From: Parietaria judaica
Taxonomy: Eukaryota; Streptophyta; Magnoliopsida; Rosales; Urticaceae
Direction: 5' to 3'
Length of the DNA stretch: 64,000 nucleotides
Assembly (NCBI GenBank): GCA_954871525.1
Contig: OX940872.1
Location: 7,959,180 to 8,023,179, forward strand
The notes under the pieces are model-generated. The model was not told where the DNA came from and did not search any database. It was given only the letters and a program-made list of their open reading frames with translations. The position numbers and the translations under genes are program-made. Shown here piece by piece: positions 48,020 through 59,500 of this stretch. Position 1 is the first letter of the stretch; the number at the start of each line of letters is the position of its first letter.

Positions 48020-48627
48020 TGTTAGCAATGGTATAGAGAAAATAAGAAGAGCTCGACAATATATTCACAAAGGTATGTAAACACAGATTTAAAACTAAAA
48101 GAACATGAGAATAGTTTTGAATCTGGTTTGGATTGTCGTTGTTCTTGAAGGTCTTCTCTCCGGGTTCAAGCTCCGATTCCACTTCTCGGCGAGATCCTCG
48201 AATCCTTCTTCAGCGATCCTAAAGTAAAATCTGCAAAATAAGATAACAAACCACCGAGTCGCGTTGGACGCTTTCCTTGAAACAGATTCGCCTCCTCCGG
48301 CGAGCTTGAGGGTTAACAGGCGTCGGCTTCCCAGGATAAAACGGCGCTCGACGATTTCGGTGCTCTCCGACAATCGACGACGAACTGAACTTTTCTGTAA
48401 ACTCTATTACTCAAAGACTCTATCAACCAATGTACTTTTTCCTCTGAGTTTTTCTTGGTACTGATCTTCTCCCTCAAAACCTTTTTCTTATATAAAGAGA
48501 ATTATGAGATCATACATTGATGCTCATAAATCACAAAAACGTTAGACAAAGGAATTCAAACGTTCAGCCATATTAAACGTTTGAAATCAATGTTAATTAA
48601 TCCTAATATAACTGTTTTTTTTTAACA
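48020..48627 (-). repeat. Copia 5' LTR
   Basis: 608-bp long terminal repeat, the upstream one in the element's own direction. On the minus strand it carries a TATA-like ctttatataag (about 48490). The inner edge is not followed by the usual tRNA-Met primer site. A degenerate match (ttatcagagctagg on the minus strand) lies about 380 bases further in, at 47619-47632. Confidence 0.95.
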
Positions 48628-48632
48628 AAAAT

Positions 48633-49710
48633 ATATACTTAAAATAAAATTTACCGTCAACTCTTTCTTTCCAACTCTATTTAAATATGTTAAGAGGTCC
48701 CCTTGCTCTATTGAGAAAGGGGATTCCATTCGAAATTTGTTGCACTAATTTCAATTACTGAAACCATGCATGTAGTTTTTTTCAAAATCTAACAAATCGC
48801 TTCAATTTTTTGCATGTATAATATATGATTTTTAGAGCATCATTTCACGTTTTTTTTTCCAAAGATATACAACCTAAAGAATTATATACATATGATTTCT
48901 CAATGGAACATAATATGATATACATATTAAAATATACATATCTTATTAAATGTAAAAAATATGTAAGACCAAAAGTTTTTAACATTTTTATCCAGGAAGT
49001 AACCCAATGTTATACATAAATAAAAATGTGATATTAGTTCAGAATTTTTATGTATATACGGGGTTTTTGAAAAAAACAATAGGTACACTATTTTTTTTAC
49101 GTGCATATAGTATATATATTGATACACATCATACATATACATTGATTTTAGATAGTAATAACTATTACTATATGTTGTTTTTACTTTATTTAATTATTCT
49201 TTTATCATTAAAAGATAAACTTCTTAAATAATCTCTTGTATGAGTTCTTAAATATGCATATATTTGAAGGCCAATGGAATTATATTTTTAAAAATATACC
49301 TCAATAGTTACAATTTTATAAATCATATGAAACTTAATATGATATATATTGGGCGAAGTGTTATATTAGTTTTCTTCTCCAATAAGAATAGAATATGAAA
49401 ACAATTATATGTGAACTTACTTTAAACACAACAACCATTTAATCAAAGAGGGCACAATAATAGAATTTGCTTCAAATAAAAAACCACGGGAAAGTCTAAA
49501 GTTTGAGAAATATTAATAGGAAATTGAGGCTATTTAATCAGAAACTTCAGTTCATATATTCTATGGCAATATATTGTCTTTTAATATTTCTTTCTACAAA
49601 ATATTGTGTCTTACAAATATTAATGTAATAAAGTCGGACTTTAAGTTCTCACAAATTAATAACATTTAATCAAAATGAGAGAGTTTAGATGACATGAAAC
49701 TATGCGTTAA
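48633..49710. other. AT-rich spacer right of the copia element
   Basis: Very AT-rich DNA with (AT)n and T tracts. The frames at 48825-49231 have no family resemblance, overlap on both strands and are not called. Confidence 0.4.
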
Positions 49711-50136
49711 TCACAATGAAGAGTCTTGTGGAATTGGAAAAGTTAAATAACATTTTTTAAGGAAAAAAAAAGCTAAATAACATTAACATCCCATGCATGT
49801 ACTAATTTACTTAAGCTTAAAAGAAATATTCTGAGAAAATATTAAATGGGGTCACAATGAAGATTCCTGTGGAATTGGAAAAGTTAGATAACATTTTTTA
49901 AAGAAAAAAAAAAGCTAAATAACATTAACATCACATGCATGCACTAATTTACTTAAGCTTAAAAGAAATATTATGAGAAAATATTAAATGGGGTCACAAT
50001 GAAGAGTCTTGTGGAATTAGAAAAGTTAAATAACATTTGTTAAAGAAAAATAAATAAATAACATTAACATCGCATGATGCATGCACTAATTTACTTAAGC
50101 ATAAAAGAAATATTCTGAGAAAATATTAAATGGGGT
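49711..50136. repeat. Tandem array, three copies of a ~141-bp unit
   Basis: Units begin tcacaatgaaga at 49711, 49852 and 49994. Each contains gaattggaaaagtta, taacattaacatc, catgcatg, actaatttacttaagc, aaaagaaatattctgag and aatattaaatgggg. Periods are 141 and 142. Copies are close to identical apart from short indels. No coding potential is seen. Confidence 0.9.
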
Positions 50137-51000
50137 TGATGTTAATGGGATGTTAGAGGAATTAAAGATTGGTGACTATTCATAGTTTTTTTATATGTAG
50201 AAATTTCAGAAAAGAAAATTTCAAATCAAAAGCTTTAACGTAAGAAATTATAAACAACTATATAATTCATATCAAATAGTTTACCACCATGTCGTGATCG
50301 TGAATAATTAGTCTGGATATTCTTTTCTTAAAATTTCCTTACAACCAAGTAATAATATATTACTAATTATTTTCATCAACTTTAAAAAACGTCAGTGTCA
50401 TTTTTTTATTATAAAAATTGTTGTAGCTATGTTTAATAATAATAATTGCTACTTTTTAGTTTTTACTACATATATAGTTAATTAGTTTCTATAGGTGGCC
50501 TTAATTAATATTTATAAGAGAGTAAGATGCATGAAGAAAAAGACATCTAACATTATAGGATATATGTTATTTTTGTTTATAGTATATCTAACATTATTTT
50601 CAACGACAGTAAAATTATTATTATTATTGTTCTAAACAAATACTTTAATAGTTTATAGGATATATGTTATTTTTGTTTTGCTTTAGCTCAATGAAAGCAT
50701 GAATATTTGATTTTTATTAGATTTAGGTGGCTCATAAACATGATTTGCTCGAAATCTTTCATGGTTCTAGTGCTATTTGTTTGAAGATCATCATACAAAA
50801 TTTAAATTCCAACCTGTCTAACCTTGTTTGGAAATGAATGAGCTTGAGTTAAATGCAATAGTTGTGAAGAACTAAATTGCATAGAGATTCAAGTTCAACG
50901 AAAATGATCGTAATTTTACCGATATGAAGAGATACAGTACCATTCCTCAAGTCATTAAACACGTTAGAAGTTTATCAAAGACTTATAAGTTTAAAATATT
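50137..51000. other. AT-rich spacer, nothing recognised
   Basis: AT-rich DNA without repeats I can define. taggatatatgttatttttg occurs twice (about 50557 and 50657), a weak local duplication. Confidence 0.35.
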
Positions 51001-51664
51001 CAATAAATATAAGAAAAAGAACCCGATGACATAAAGAAAAATGCTATAAGACATAAGTAAAGAAGAATAGTTGTGGAGAAACAGAATCGGATACCCATAT
51101 GCAATAAGCATATCAAAGTTATCATGCATAAATAAATAAAATTGTTGCAATTATATGACCATAGCCAGGCATTGAAACTGAAAAATAGAATAAAAAACAA
51201 ACAATATAATTGAAGCTTACCCCACTGACATGGCCTAAAATAACAATTGACATGGCACAAAAACTTAAAAATTGAAATCTTCGGAGGCGCGCTCTGATTT
51301 CTTCGCAATCTCTATTCATTTTATGAACACGTAAGAAGACGACGATGACTACCATGTAAGGCGTGATATCGAACACCATATTTGCTGTTACTGTCAAGAG
51401 AAAGAGACGGAACTGTTCGTGAAAAAGCATCACAAACATCGGCGAACACGGGGCATGAAGTGCTTGTACGCATACGACGTGTGTCAAACCTACATACCAC
51501 CGACCATACTATTGATATCGGCGCGACATCATTTGCCTGCACCCCAGACAAAGATTGCTGGCTCACCGCCACCGCGCCAAAACGGCTCGTGGTCGAGCTT
51601 CAGGCAAGCCTTCACGGTCACATCACATCTAGAAAAACAACTTCGGTTTGAAGTGCTGGTCTGA
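51001..51664. other. GC-richer island with unassigned open frames
   Basis: Positions about 51270-51660 are clearly richer in G+C than the surroundings. On the minus strand a 121-residue frame (51487-51122) has two hydrophobic stretches and a basic loop between them. An overlapping plus frame lies at 51382-51651. Neither matches a family I recognise, and no start, splice or neighbour supports one over the other. It could be a transposon-captured gene fragment or a relic exon. I do not call a gene. Confidence 0.35.
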
Positions 51665-52364
51665 CCAATGCATGAATAGGGCTTCAAGAATATGTGATAT
51701 TTATTCACCAAAAGAAGAGTCTTTTTATCTTCAACAAAATAAATGAGTCTCAAGAATTAAATGAATTATGATTATGATGAATACCAATCAAAAAGGAAAA
51801 ACTTTAAATACATACGTGTAACACTAAATCAAAAAACGTCTAATAAAATAAGTATGAGAAACAATGTGTGCGTTGTGTTTTGATATGCATTGTCTTTTGA
51901 TATTCTCATGTTAACGTGTCTATATAATATATATATATATATAATCTGCATGCAGATACTGCAAAAATAAATAAATAATTAAATGAGACATTAAAAGATA
52001 TAGTGTGATAGAGTGTTCTTATAAAAAATAATTCAATATTTGAGAAAAAATAAACTACAATTCCTTTGAATCTAGCTTGCCATGTCATCCCTTGAGATTT
52101 TTCTTTTATATATATATGTAGATTATTTGCTACTACGGTTAGTTATTTTAATAAATTATTTTTCTAGTTATGCTTTTATTAATATAGTTTTAGTTTCTAG
52201 ACCAAAAATATTAAATAAGTGCTGTTGTAGCGTAGTTTTTAGTTTATTAAAAATTGTGGACTCTCGCGACATTTTTGTGGATTAACAAGTGTTTTCAATT
52301 TTTTTTTAAGCGAGACTCTATCTTATTTTTTTTTATATTTTAATAATCTCTCCTCTTATACATA
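51665..52364. other. AT-rich spacer up to the Helitron 3' end
   Basis: No gene or defined repeat. It ends at the A/T host dinucleotide (on the minus strand CTAG followed by T) that marks the Helitron insertion site. Confidence 0.35.
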
Positions 52365-52768
52365 CTAGTGGACGGCACCGCGCTTTGCGCGGTGGCGATC
52401 AACTATCGATTATAAATCTAAAATTTAAATTTATCGTGTATTATACTTGAATATTTGAAATTCAATAACTCATCGTAAATTATAAAATGTTTGATAAATT
52501 TAGTAAAAAAAGTTAATAATTTTATTACTCAGATGTTAAATTTTGATTGTTAGTTTTTGATAACGATGATGACGATTAATTCAGAAAAATATTAAGAATT
52601 TTAAAATTATTCGTGAGGAGAAAAAAATATGATGAGGAGAAAAAAAATATGAAATAATGTAAGTAAAATAAAAGAGCTGGCAAAAAAATTGATAAGAAAA
52701 ATTGTCAAAAGTCCCGCATTGATAGCAAAAAATATAACGATAATTTTGTTTTAAATGTTTGCTTTAAG

Positions 52769-52793
52769 TATATAGCACCGCGCGAAGCGCGGT
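52769..52793. repeat. Second CACCGCGC hairpin inside the Helitron
   Basis: gcaccgcgcgaagcgcggtg on the plus strand is a perfect GC hairpin of the Helitron 3'-end type, about 400 bases inside the real 3' end. No CTRR follows it on either strand at the usual distance. It may be an older terminator that was read through, or the end of another, truncated Helitron. Confidence 0.55.
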
Positions 52794-53790
52794 GGCATGG
52801 TATTATTTATAAATTTGAAAAAAAAATTTAAACAAATTAATTAATTTATATATAACATTGTAATAGTAAGAAATAAATCAACACTGATCTCATTAAGCGC
52901 TCAATTGTAAAATGCAATGACGTAGTATTACTTATAGATTTAATGAAAATGTTAAACAAATTGATTATTTTATTGTAATGTTGTAAGGTAAGGAAATAGA
53001 ATCAATTTTGAACTTAGTAAATGCTTAATTTCATTGCACTGATGATCTGCAATATGTATGACTATATATGTAAGAATAGAAGAGTGTTCACAAATTCTAG
53101 AAGAAAAAGTAATCGTTGAGCCATTTAAAATATATATCCATATTAAAAGTAGTTAAGTAGTTAAATATATATATTTTAAAAAAAAATATATGGACAAAAA
53201 TATCTTTTTAGATATATAGATTTATTGGCTAATGCAAACAAAATAAAAATATTTTAGGTGACCTGATTAGTGATTAAAATTTTTCAATTCAAAAAATACA
53301 AATTCTATATTTACCAAAAAAACTGATTTTTGATATATTGTCTATAGTGCAAATTCTATTTTTTCCACATATAAAAAAACGATATCAGATAATATATTAT
53401 TATATATATTAGTTTTTATTCATGTTGATACATAAAATAATTTATTCTTATTATACAACAATAAAATGTATTCTAATTTTTTTTATGAAATTGGCATGTC
53501 ATAGCAGAAAAGAAGAAAATGTTTAGGTAAACAACTTATATGTATTAACTTCTCAATCCAAAAAATTAATAAGCACTAAATATATAAATTTTTTTATCAT
53601 AAATTAATAACCAAATTATTAAAAAAAACTTATAAACAATAAGTCATTTTTAATCTTATAATGCCATGTCATACTCAATAGCAAATTTGGATTTGCAATA
53701 TATAAGTACGATAAAAATATAAAAGTGCAAATTATAATCCCTCTTCCTGAAGTAAGAAACCAACATGTCTATGTTTAACATGTACAATAT

Positions 53791-54042
53791 TAGAGTTGCA
53801 AGTGGCGACTCCAAACATACAGTTGCGATGGTTTTGTCAAAATCGCGATGGGTCGCGATTATTTGGTCAAAATTGTGATGGGTCGCGATTTGTGGTGAAA
53901 ATCTGCGTCAAACTCTCTCGCCCAATCCCACATCGCCACCTCATCAATCCGACGCATCGCGATGCATCGCGACAGCCATTTTCGCGATTTTGGCGATCCG
54001 AGTCGCGATGCATCGATCGCGACATCGCTACTTGCAGCTCTA
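53791..54042. mobile_element. hAT-like non-autonomous element filled with TCGCGA motifs (copy B)
   Basis: A 252-bp relative of 31462-31773, nested in the Helitron. The left end reads TAGAGTTGCAAGTGGCGA and the right end, reverse-complemented, reads TAGAGCTGCAAGTAGCGA (16 of 18 alike). The flanks tacaatat (53783-53790) and aacagtat (54043-54050) agree at 6 of 8 positions, consistent with an old 8-bp duplication. The interior repeats gggtcgcgat, atcgcgatg and gcatcgcga. The frames at 53796-54086 follow the repeat and are not genes. Confidence 0.8.
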
Positions 54043-56473
54043 AACAGTATCATGAAAACGTTTATAATGAATTCAATATAGATTAATTTTCATTACTTCG
54101 TCACTTTTCAATTTAATGTATTTAGTTGTTCAATTGTTATGCCTTTTTAACTTCAAGCATTATTTAAATCACATTTGAAGTTGTTATGTTAATACTATGA
54201 CTCTAGGTTTCTAAGAAGCATAGCAACTAAAAAAACGAATATATTTAGAAAATGATAAATTGTATATAAAAAAAAAAAACACAATAAAATGAAACATTAA
54301 ATGAATAAATTGTTAATATTTAAATAAATTATAAATTCTCTTAAAAAATAGGAATACTCTGAAGCCTTTGATTCTAACACTTAATATAAATTATCTAGAT
54401 AGATTATACAAGTTATTCTGGAACGCCTCGATATCATCGTCTTGTTATTATATCATGATTAACTCTTATGATTTCAAAATCATCGTCTTATTATTATACT
54501 ATGATTAACTCTTATGATTTCAAAGGATAAACGATTGAAAATATTTACCATTAATGAAAATATTTTGAATTGATTATGAATTAAACTATAGGCTACACTT
54601 GCTATTAATTTTTTCTTTTGTAAAAAAAAGTAGCACATTTAGTCTAAAATATGAAAATTTAGACGGAAAATTTAGTGAATTTTGAAGGTTAGGGATTTCA
54701 AAATTCACCCCATATTTATTTACAACCGTATATAAGAAAATATTATATACTAACATGTCCAGTATCTACCATAAAAAAGTATCAATCCCAAAATGCAATG
54801 CAATATGTCCAAAAACATAATAAAATCTTACATATTTATTCATCACTGCTACAAAGTGAAAGTATCACTTTATATACAATCTGAAAAATGTTAAAAACTC
54901 TTAGCAAAACATTTTTTTTAAAATAAGATAATACTATGCATAAAACATTTTTATTTGCCTAACATAAATGAGACAAACAAATCAAACACCATATTATTTT
55001 TCCTAGGTTTCTCCTTAATATTCTCCCGCTCATTGTCTTTCTTCTCCATACACGGTACACCAAAATATTGTTCGCGGTTTTCAAACCCAAGGTATTCTTC
55101 ACCATTGCCTTTGCTAGAATGCTTTATGCTTGAGGATAATAGAAGTGGCGAAGGTAAATGGCGAGATATCTATGTCACCGAGAAAGAAAAGCTATGTTCT
55201 AATTTAAGTCACCGCTACCATCTCGATGCCGCTACGTACATCATGGAGCGTGTAGCACCTTATGTGTAACAGCTTGCCATGTGTGGTGGGGACTTGATGG
55301 ACTCGTGATAGCACCGAAACATATGTAAACTCAAAATAATTATTTAAAATGTAAAAATAGAAAACTAAATCATGAACTAATTAGTGATGGAAAAAGTGGG
55401 ACCTTTCAATTAAGCACCTGACAAATCTGAAAGTTTTTTTGTAAAAAATTGTAAGAAACGGTAAGTACATAGCATGCATATTTAATTAATAATATTCATT
55501 TATTTCAATGTATATCTTTTTTTTTCTACTTGCAAATTTTGAGCATGAGGGATAACATTGCATGAATGACACCCACTAATCGTTAATTCACAAACACACA
55601 TGCACATATTAAATCTATGTATATATATATATATTCATATTTATTTATTGATAAATAACACTTGGGTTTGAAAACAGAGGATGCAATTTCATATCATATG
55701 ATGAAGAGATATTATATGAAACATTATCTTAATAAACGAAGAAAAAAAACTCATACATCTTCTGCAAATAAAAGCAATTACTTACCCAGGAAACCAAAGA
55801 TGTTAAGTTCTTAAAAAAACCCAAAGGAACTAAGTGCAAAGCTTAGTGAGAACTCTCTCGAGAAGGCAAAAAAGAGAGCGGGGAAGGAAATGAGCTCGTC
55901 CGACTTTGTGCTAGGTGATGGTTTTGGTTAGTTGGAAATGGCCTCCATATTTTTTGATAGTGTATTCCATGACCTGCAAAGAGAAAGAGAGACGTGAGAA
56001 TAATAATACAACATCAACATAGAAGAAAATAAAAAGCAGCGTAAAAAAAAAATCCTAAATTCAACATTTCATTAAACTGTCCAATTTCTTGGGCAATATA
56101 AATAAACATGCTCATGCAATAGAGTGAAGTTGTAAAGAGCATACGTTTATAAGCTGTTTAATGTTTTAATAACAATACCATGAAAACAATAATTGCCCCA
56201 CTCATCCATTTTCCTAGCAAAACTGTGTTAGAAACTAAAACGACATATCAATAGAATACAAACCTACATTTTATTGATTGCATGCATTAAAGAGAGTTAA
56301 GCTAATTATGTACACCTTAAACCAATTTGATACGTTATTTTTTCTTGATATGTTGGTGCAGGAGATTTTGTTTAAGCAAAAAGAGTTTATTTAGAATGTG
56401 AGAATTCTCAAAATCTTGTCTTTGTGTGTTGCCACATCATCACTAAAAAACTGTCCTTTTATATATATATAGA

Positions 56474-57765
56474 TTTATCTATTTATTTAATTTTTTTCTT
56501 TTTTTTTTTCTATCTATTTTTAAGAATAAAACATAAAATATGACCAAAAGCATTTACAAAATATATTAGTAAAATGATTTATAAAATAATAATTAACAAC
56601 TCGAACGAACGTTACCTTTAATATTGATCAAATGAGACAACACAAGTTTAAAATAAAAATACCGACAAAAGTAGTAACATTCAGCAAATGTGAAGCGATA
56701 TTATATTACGTAAGATTTAATAGCACTATGCTAAAAAAATAACCAACGCTCGTCGAAATAATTGTATGAAAAGTACATCACCTCATCATATTTGTTTGAC
56801 TTTTGATATTATCGAAGAAAAAAATTGGACTATTGCCGCTTCAATTGATCAAAATTCAAGTACTTTTGTCGTTATTTTTATTTATAATTTTATTGTAGAA
56901 TTACTATACTCTGGACTAATGTTTTAGAGCCGGAAGATTGAGAACCTCTTGATGATTTAATTTTATGACTACACTGACAAATTATGAGTATGCGTAGAAT
57001 TTTCATAAAATTTTAAAAAATCAATAATTAACTTTTGCGATCTAATTTTATGATTCTATTGATAGAACCGATGTACGAATTTTATCGGATCGTGTTTTAC
57101 CGACTCTAGAATCTACATACATAAGCTCATAACAGTAATTAATGATAAAAAAAATTGATAAAAAAATTGACAAAGAGAAGGAAAATAGAAAGCACTAGGG
57201 AAAAAAAAAGGTATCACTTTAAGCTATGATATTAAAACTTAAAAGGAAAAGCAATGGCCCAACTCAAAGTCAAGAAAAGCATAAGTATGAGATTCTGCAT
57301 TATTTTTTCGTCACGTATATATATATATATATATATATATTTTTTAAAGTGTTACAACTTATGTCTAATATCGCAAATTACTTAATTGATGTCGCTCCAA
57401 TTTTATAAGTATATTACTGATGACCCCGGGACTTGCGGTATTTATTACCTTGGTTATATGTTACAAGAATCGAATTATGTTAATTTTAAAATAAATTTAT
57501 GTTCACAAGCGCTTCATTTATCAAGTTACGGAATTGATTATACTTTTTAAGTGGATGGATCTTTCCTCAAATTGCTAGTGTTTATTTTTTTAATAGTTTG
57601 AAGCAAAAAGATAATAATAATAATAATAATAATATAATAATAATAATAATAATAATAATTTATGATCAACTCAAGGCATATTTGCATGATTCATGCCACA
57701 ACCTGTTCATGGCACATTGGTATGAATATGAAAATATTCATATTCATACCCAAAAATAATAATAA
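56474..57765. other. AT-rich spacer with microsatellites
   Basis: No gene is supported. It contains (AT)n at about 57317-57340 and an (AAT)n run at about 57617-57658. A word attgccgcttcaattg (56833) with cttttgtcgtt nearby suggests a decayed GCGGCAAAAG-type MITE. The frame 57226-57408 spans the (AT)n run. Confidence 0.4.
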
Positions 57766-58950
57766 TCTATATATATAAAAGCATGAAGACAAGTTTTCTC
57801 AATTATAATGACATCTTCGAATGCTATTTTTTAAAAAATTTGAATTAAATTTAAATCTATCTATATATTAATGGATGATGAACACCCATTAATATTTCAT
57901 TAATCTCATTTCAGTTATCTTAAAAACACAAGTATATTTCATTTTAACCATTAACTAATATGTTCATAAACATATATAACGTGTATTGCATTAATATATC
58001 ATTTTAAGCATTAATATGTTTTAAAAAAAAATATAACCAATCAATTCCATTCAAATATCAAATATATACACTGATGAATATTTTTTTAGCCTCTTATATT
58101 TATGCTAATCTAATAAAATATTTTTTTAGACTCTTATATTTATGCTATCGAATAAAATATTCTCTATAGTAAAATAATCCTTTTGTAAAAAGTTGCATTT
58201 CTTATTCTTAATGTAATTTGGTATTAAATGAGTATCTATATATATAAAAGCACGAAGACAAGTTTTCTCATATATATTAATCTCATTTCACTTATCTTAA
58301 AAACACATATATATTTTATTTTAACCATTAACTAATGTTACGGGTAATTTTACGCAATTAATTTTTATTAATTAACATAAGAAAATTATTTACTCAAATT
58401 AATTTTCTTTTATTAATTAAGATCAATTTCGTTCAAAATATTCACCGGAGGTCCGATTTCGAAAAACAAAGTGTCCAGATGATCCCAAAAATACCAAAAC
58501 ACCCAAAAACGACATAAAATTTGCGAAAAACGGCCGCGGGAAACACCCGAGGCCTTCGAGAGCCCCCCGGGACCTCCGGGCGGACCCCACGGCCCCCAAA
58601 GGCCACTCCTAGAGCTGAATCTCGCGACGTCGCGACGAGAATCGCCAAAGTCGCGAGATGTGGCGTCGCGACGAGTCGCGACTGGCGGCGTCGCGAGAAA
58701 TCGCGACCAGCGCGAGATAATGGAGTTTGCCACGGGTTTCTGATCATCGAGTCAGTGGAGGGTCCGTTTTGATTCAAAAGTCCACGAACCCAAGTCCATA
58801 ATCCACAAAAGTCAACAAGACGACATTGGGCCCGGTTCAACACGAGCAATTGAGCCGCTAATAGATTGAAGCATTTTTCTGCATCAACAACTAATATGTT
58901 CATAAACATATATAACGTGTTTTGCATTAATATATCATTTTAAGCATTAA

Positions 58951-58990
<40 letters not shown>

Positions 58991-59500
58991 CATGATGATC
59001 AAGTTATCTCAAGACAAATCTTCTATAAAGACATCCGCAAATCCTAATTTTTTAAAATTTTGAATTAAAAAAATTTATACTATTTATTAAAAAAAACTCA
59101 TACTATTTATGATAACACTATCAATTTATAAAACCTTGCATTAAACTAATGCATTTGATAGGCTAATTAAAACGTTCATTAAAATATAAACCTTGCATTA
59201 AACTAATGCATTTGATAGGCTGATTAAAACGATCATTAAAATATGATAACTTTCATTAGTTTGTTACATTCATTTTATAATCGGTATATAACAAAAAAGT
59301 TTCATATTGTGGAAGAATCTCAAGAGGCTATTTCATAAATATCATTTAAAATAAATTTAAATCTATATATATATAAACAAAATCTCTTGAGTATGACATG
59401 GCATCATTAGAAGGAAATGATTAGCAGTCCCTAGTTTTTGAGTATGACATGGCATCATTAGAAGGAAAGGATTAGCAATCCCTATTTTTTTTTTTTTTGT
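57766..59500 (+). mobile_element. Cluster of Helitron-like 5' ends
   Basis: Four places on the plus strand start TCTATATATA after an A: 57766, 58235, 58951 and 59362. The first two continue with the same words (AAAAGCA-GAAGACAAG, then TTTTCTCA). The third continues gcatgatgatcaagttatct and the fourth aacaaaatctcttgag. Downstream blocks are also shared: taatctcatttca with ttaaccattaacta, and aacatatataacgtg at 57966 and 58904. This is the layout expected of nested or tandem copies of one Helitron-like family. No matching CTRR plus hairpin is seen downstream, so the 3' ends are lost, outside, or in a form I do not recognise. A 26-base phrase around gagtatgacatggcatcatt is repeated at 59388 and 59440. 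Confidence 0.6.
58336..58889. mobile_element. Solo LTR (554 bp) with 5-bp target duplication
   Basis: It interrupts a repeated Helitron-like block (the phrase ttaaccattaactaa ... atgttcataaacat is continuous at 57938-57975 but split here). The inserted sequence starts TGTTACGGG and ends CATCAACA, and is flanked by exact actaa repeats at 58331-58335 and 58890-58894. TG...CA ends and a 5-bp duplication with no internal domain indicate a solo LTR left by recombination. It contains a TCGCGA-rich block (58610-58728) that opens TAGAGCTGAATCTCGCGACG like the hAT-like copies A and B, though its other end is degenerate. Confidence 0.75.

Larger units (their letters stand above)
43407..48627 (-). mobile_element. 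Ty1/copia LTR retrotransposon, recent but coding-defective
   Basis: A 5.2-kb element read leftward. Two LTRs (43407-44016 and 48020-48627) bound it, and an exact 5-bp target duplication aaaat lies at 43402-43406 and 48628-48632. LTR ends are TGTTA...TAACA. A polypurine tract (gtgggggat on the minus strand, about 44017-44027) directly precedes the 3' LTR. The order of protein remnants on the minus strand (protease, integrase, reverse transcriptase, RNase H) is the copia order. No gag is visible: only about 550 bases lie between the 5' LTR and the protease remnant. The LTRs differ by only about three substitutions plus a change in a terminal T tract, which implies a recent insertion. Confidence 0.95.
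52365..56473 (-). mobile_element. Non-autonomous Helitron, 4.1 kb
   Basis: Read leftward. The 5' end at 56473 is TCTATATATATATAAAAGG, preceded by A. The 3' end at 52365 is CTAG, followed by T. Seven bases inside the CTAG is a perfect hairpin, CACCGCGC-AAA-GCGCGGTG (about 52376-52394). TC start, CTRR end, subterminal GC hairpin and insertion between A and T without target duplication are the Helitron hallmarks. No Rep/helicase coding sequence is present, so it is non-autonomous. It carries a nested hAT-like element (53791-54042) and small GC-richer patches (about 55020-55290 and 55840-55990) that could be captured host sequence but match nothing I know. Confidence 0.83.

Noticed and set aside
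58413..58927. Frames of 106 and 161 residues on the minus strand
   Set aside because: They run through the solo LTR and its GC-rich block and match no family I know.
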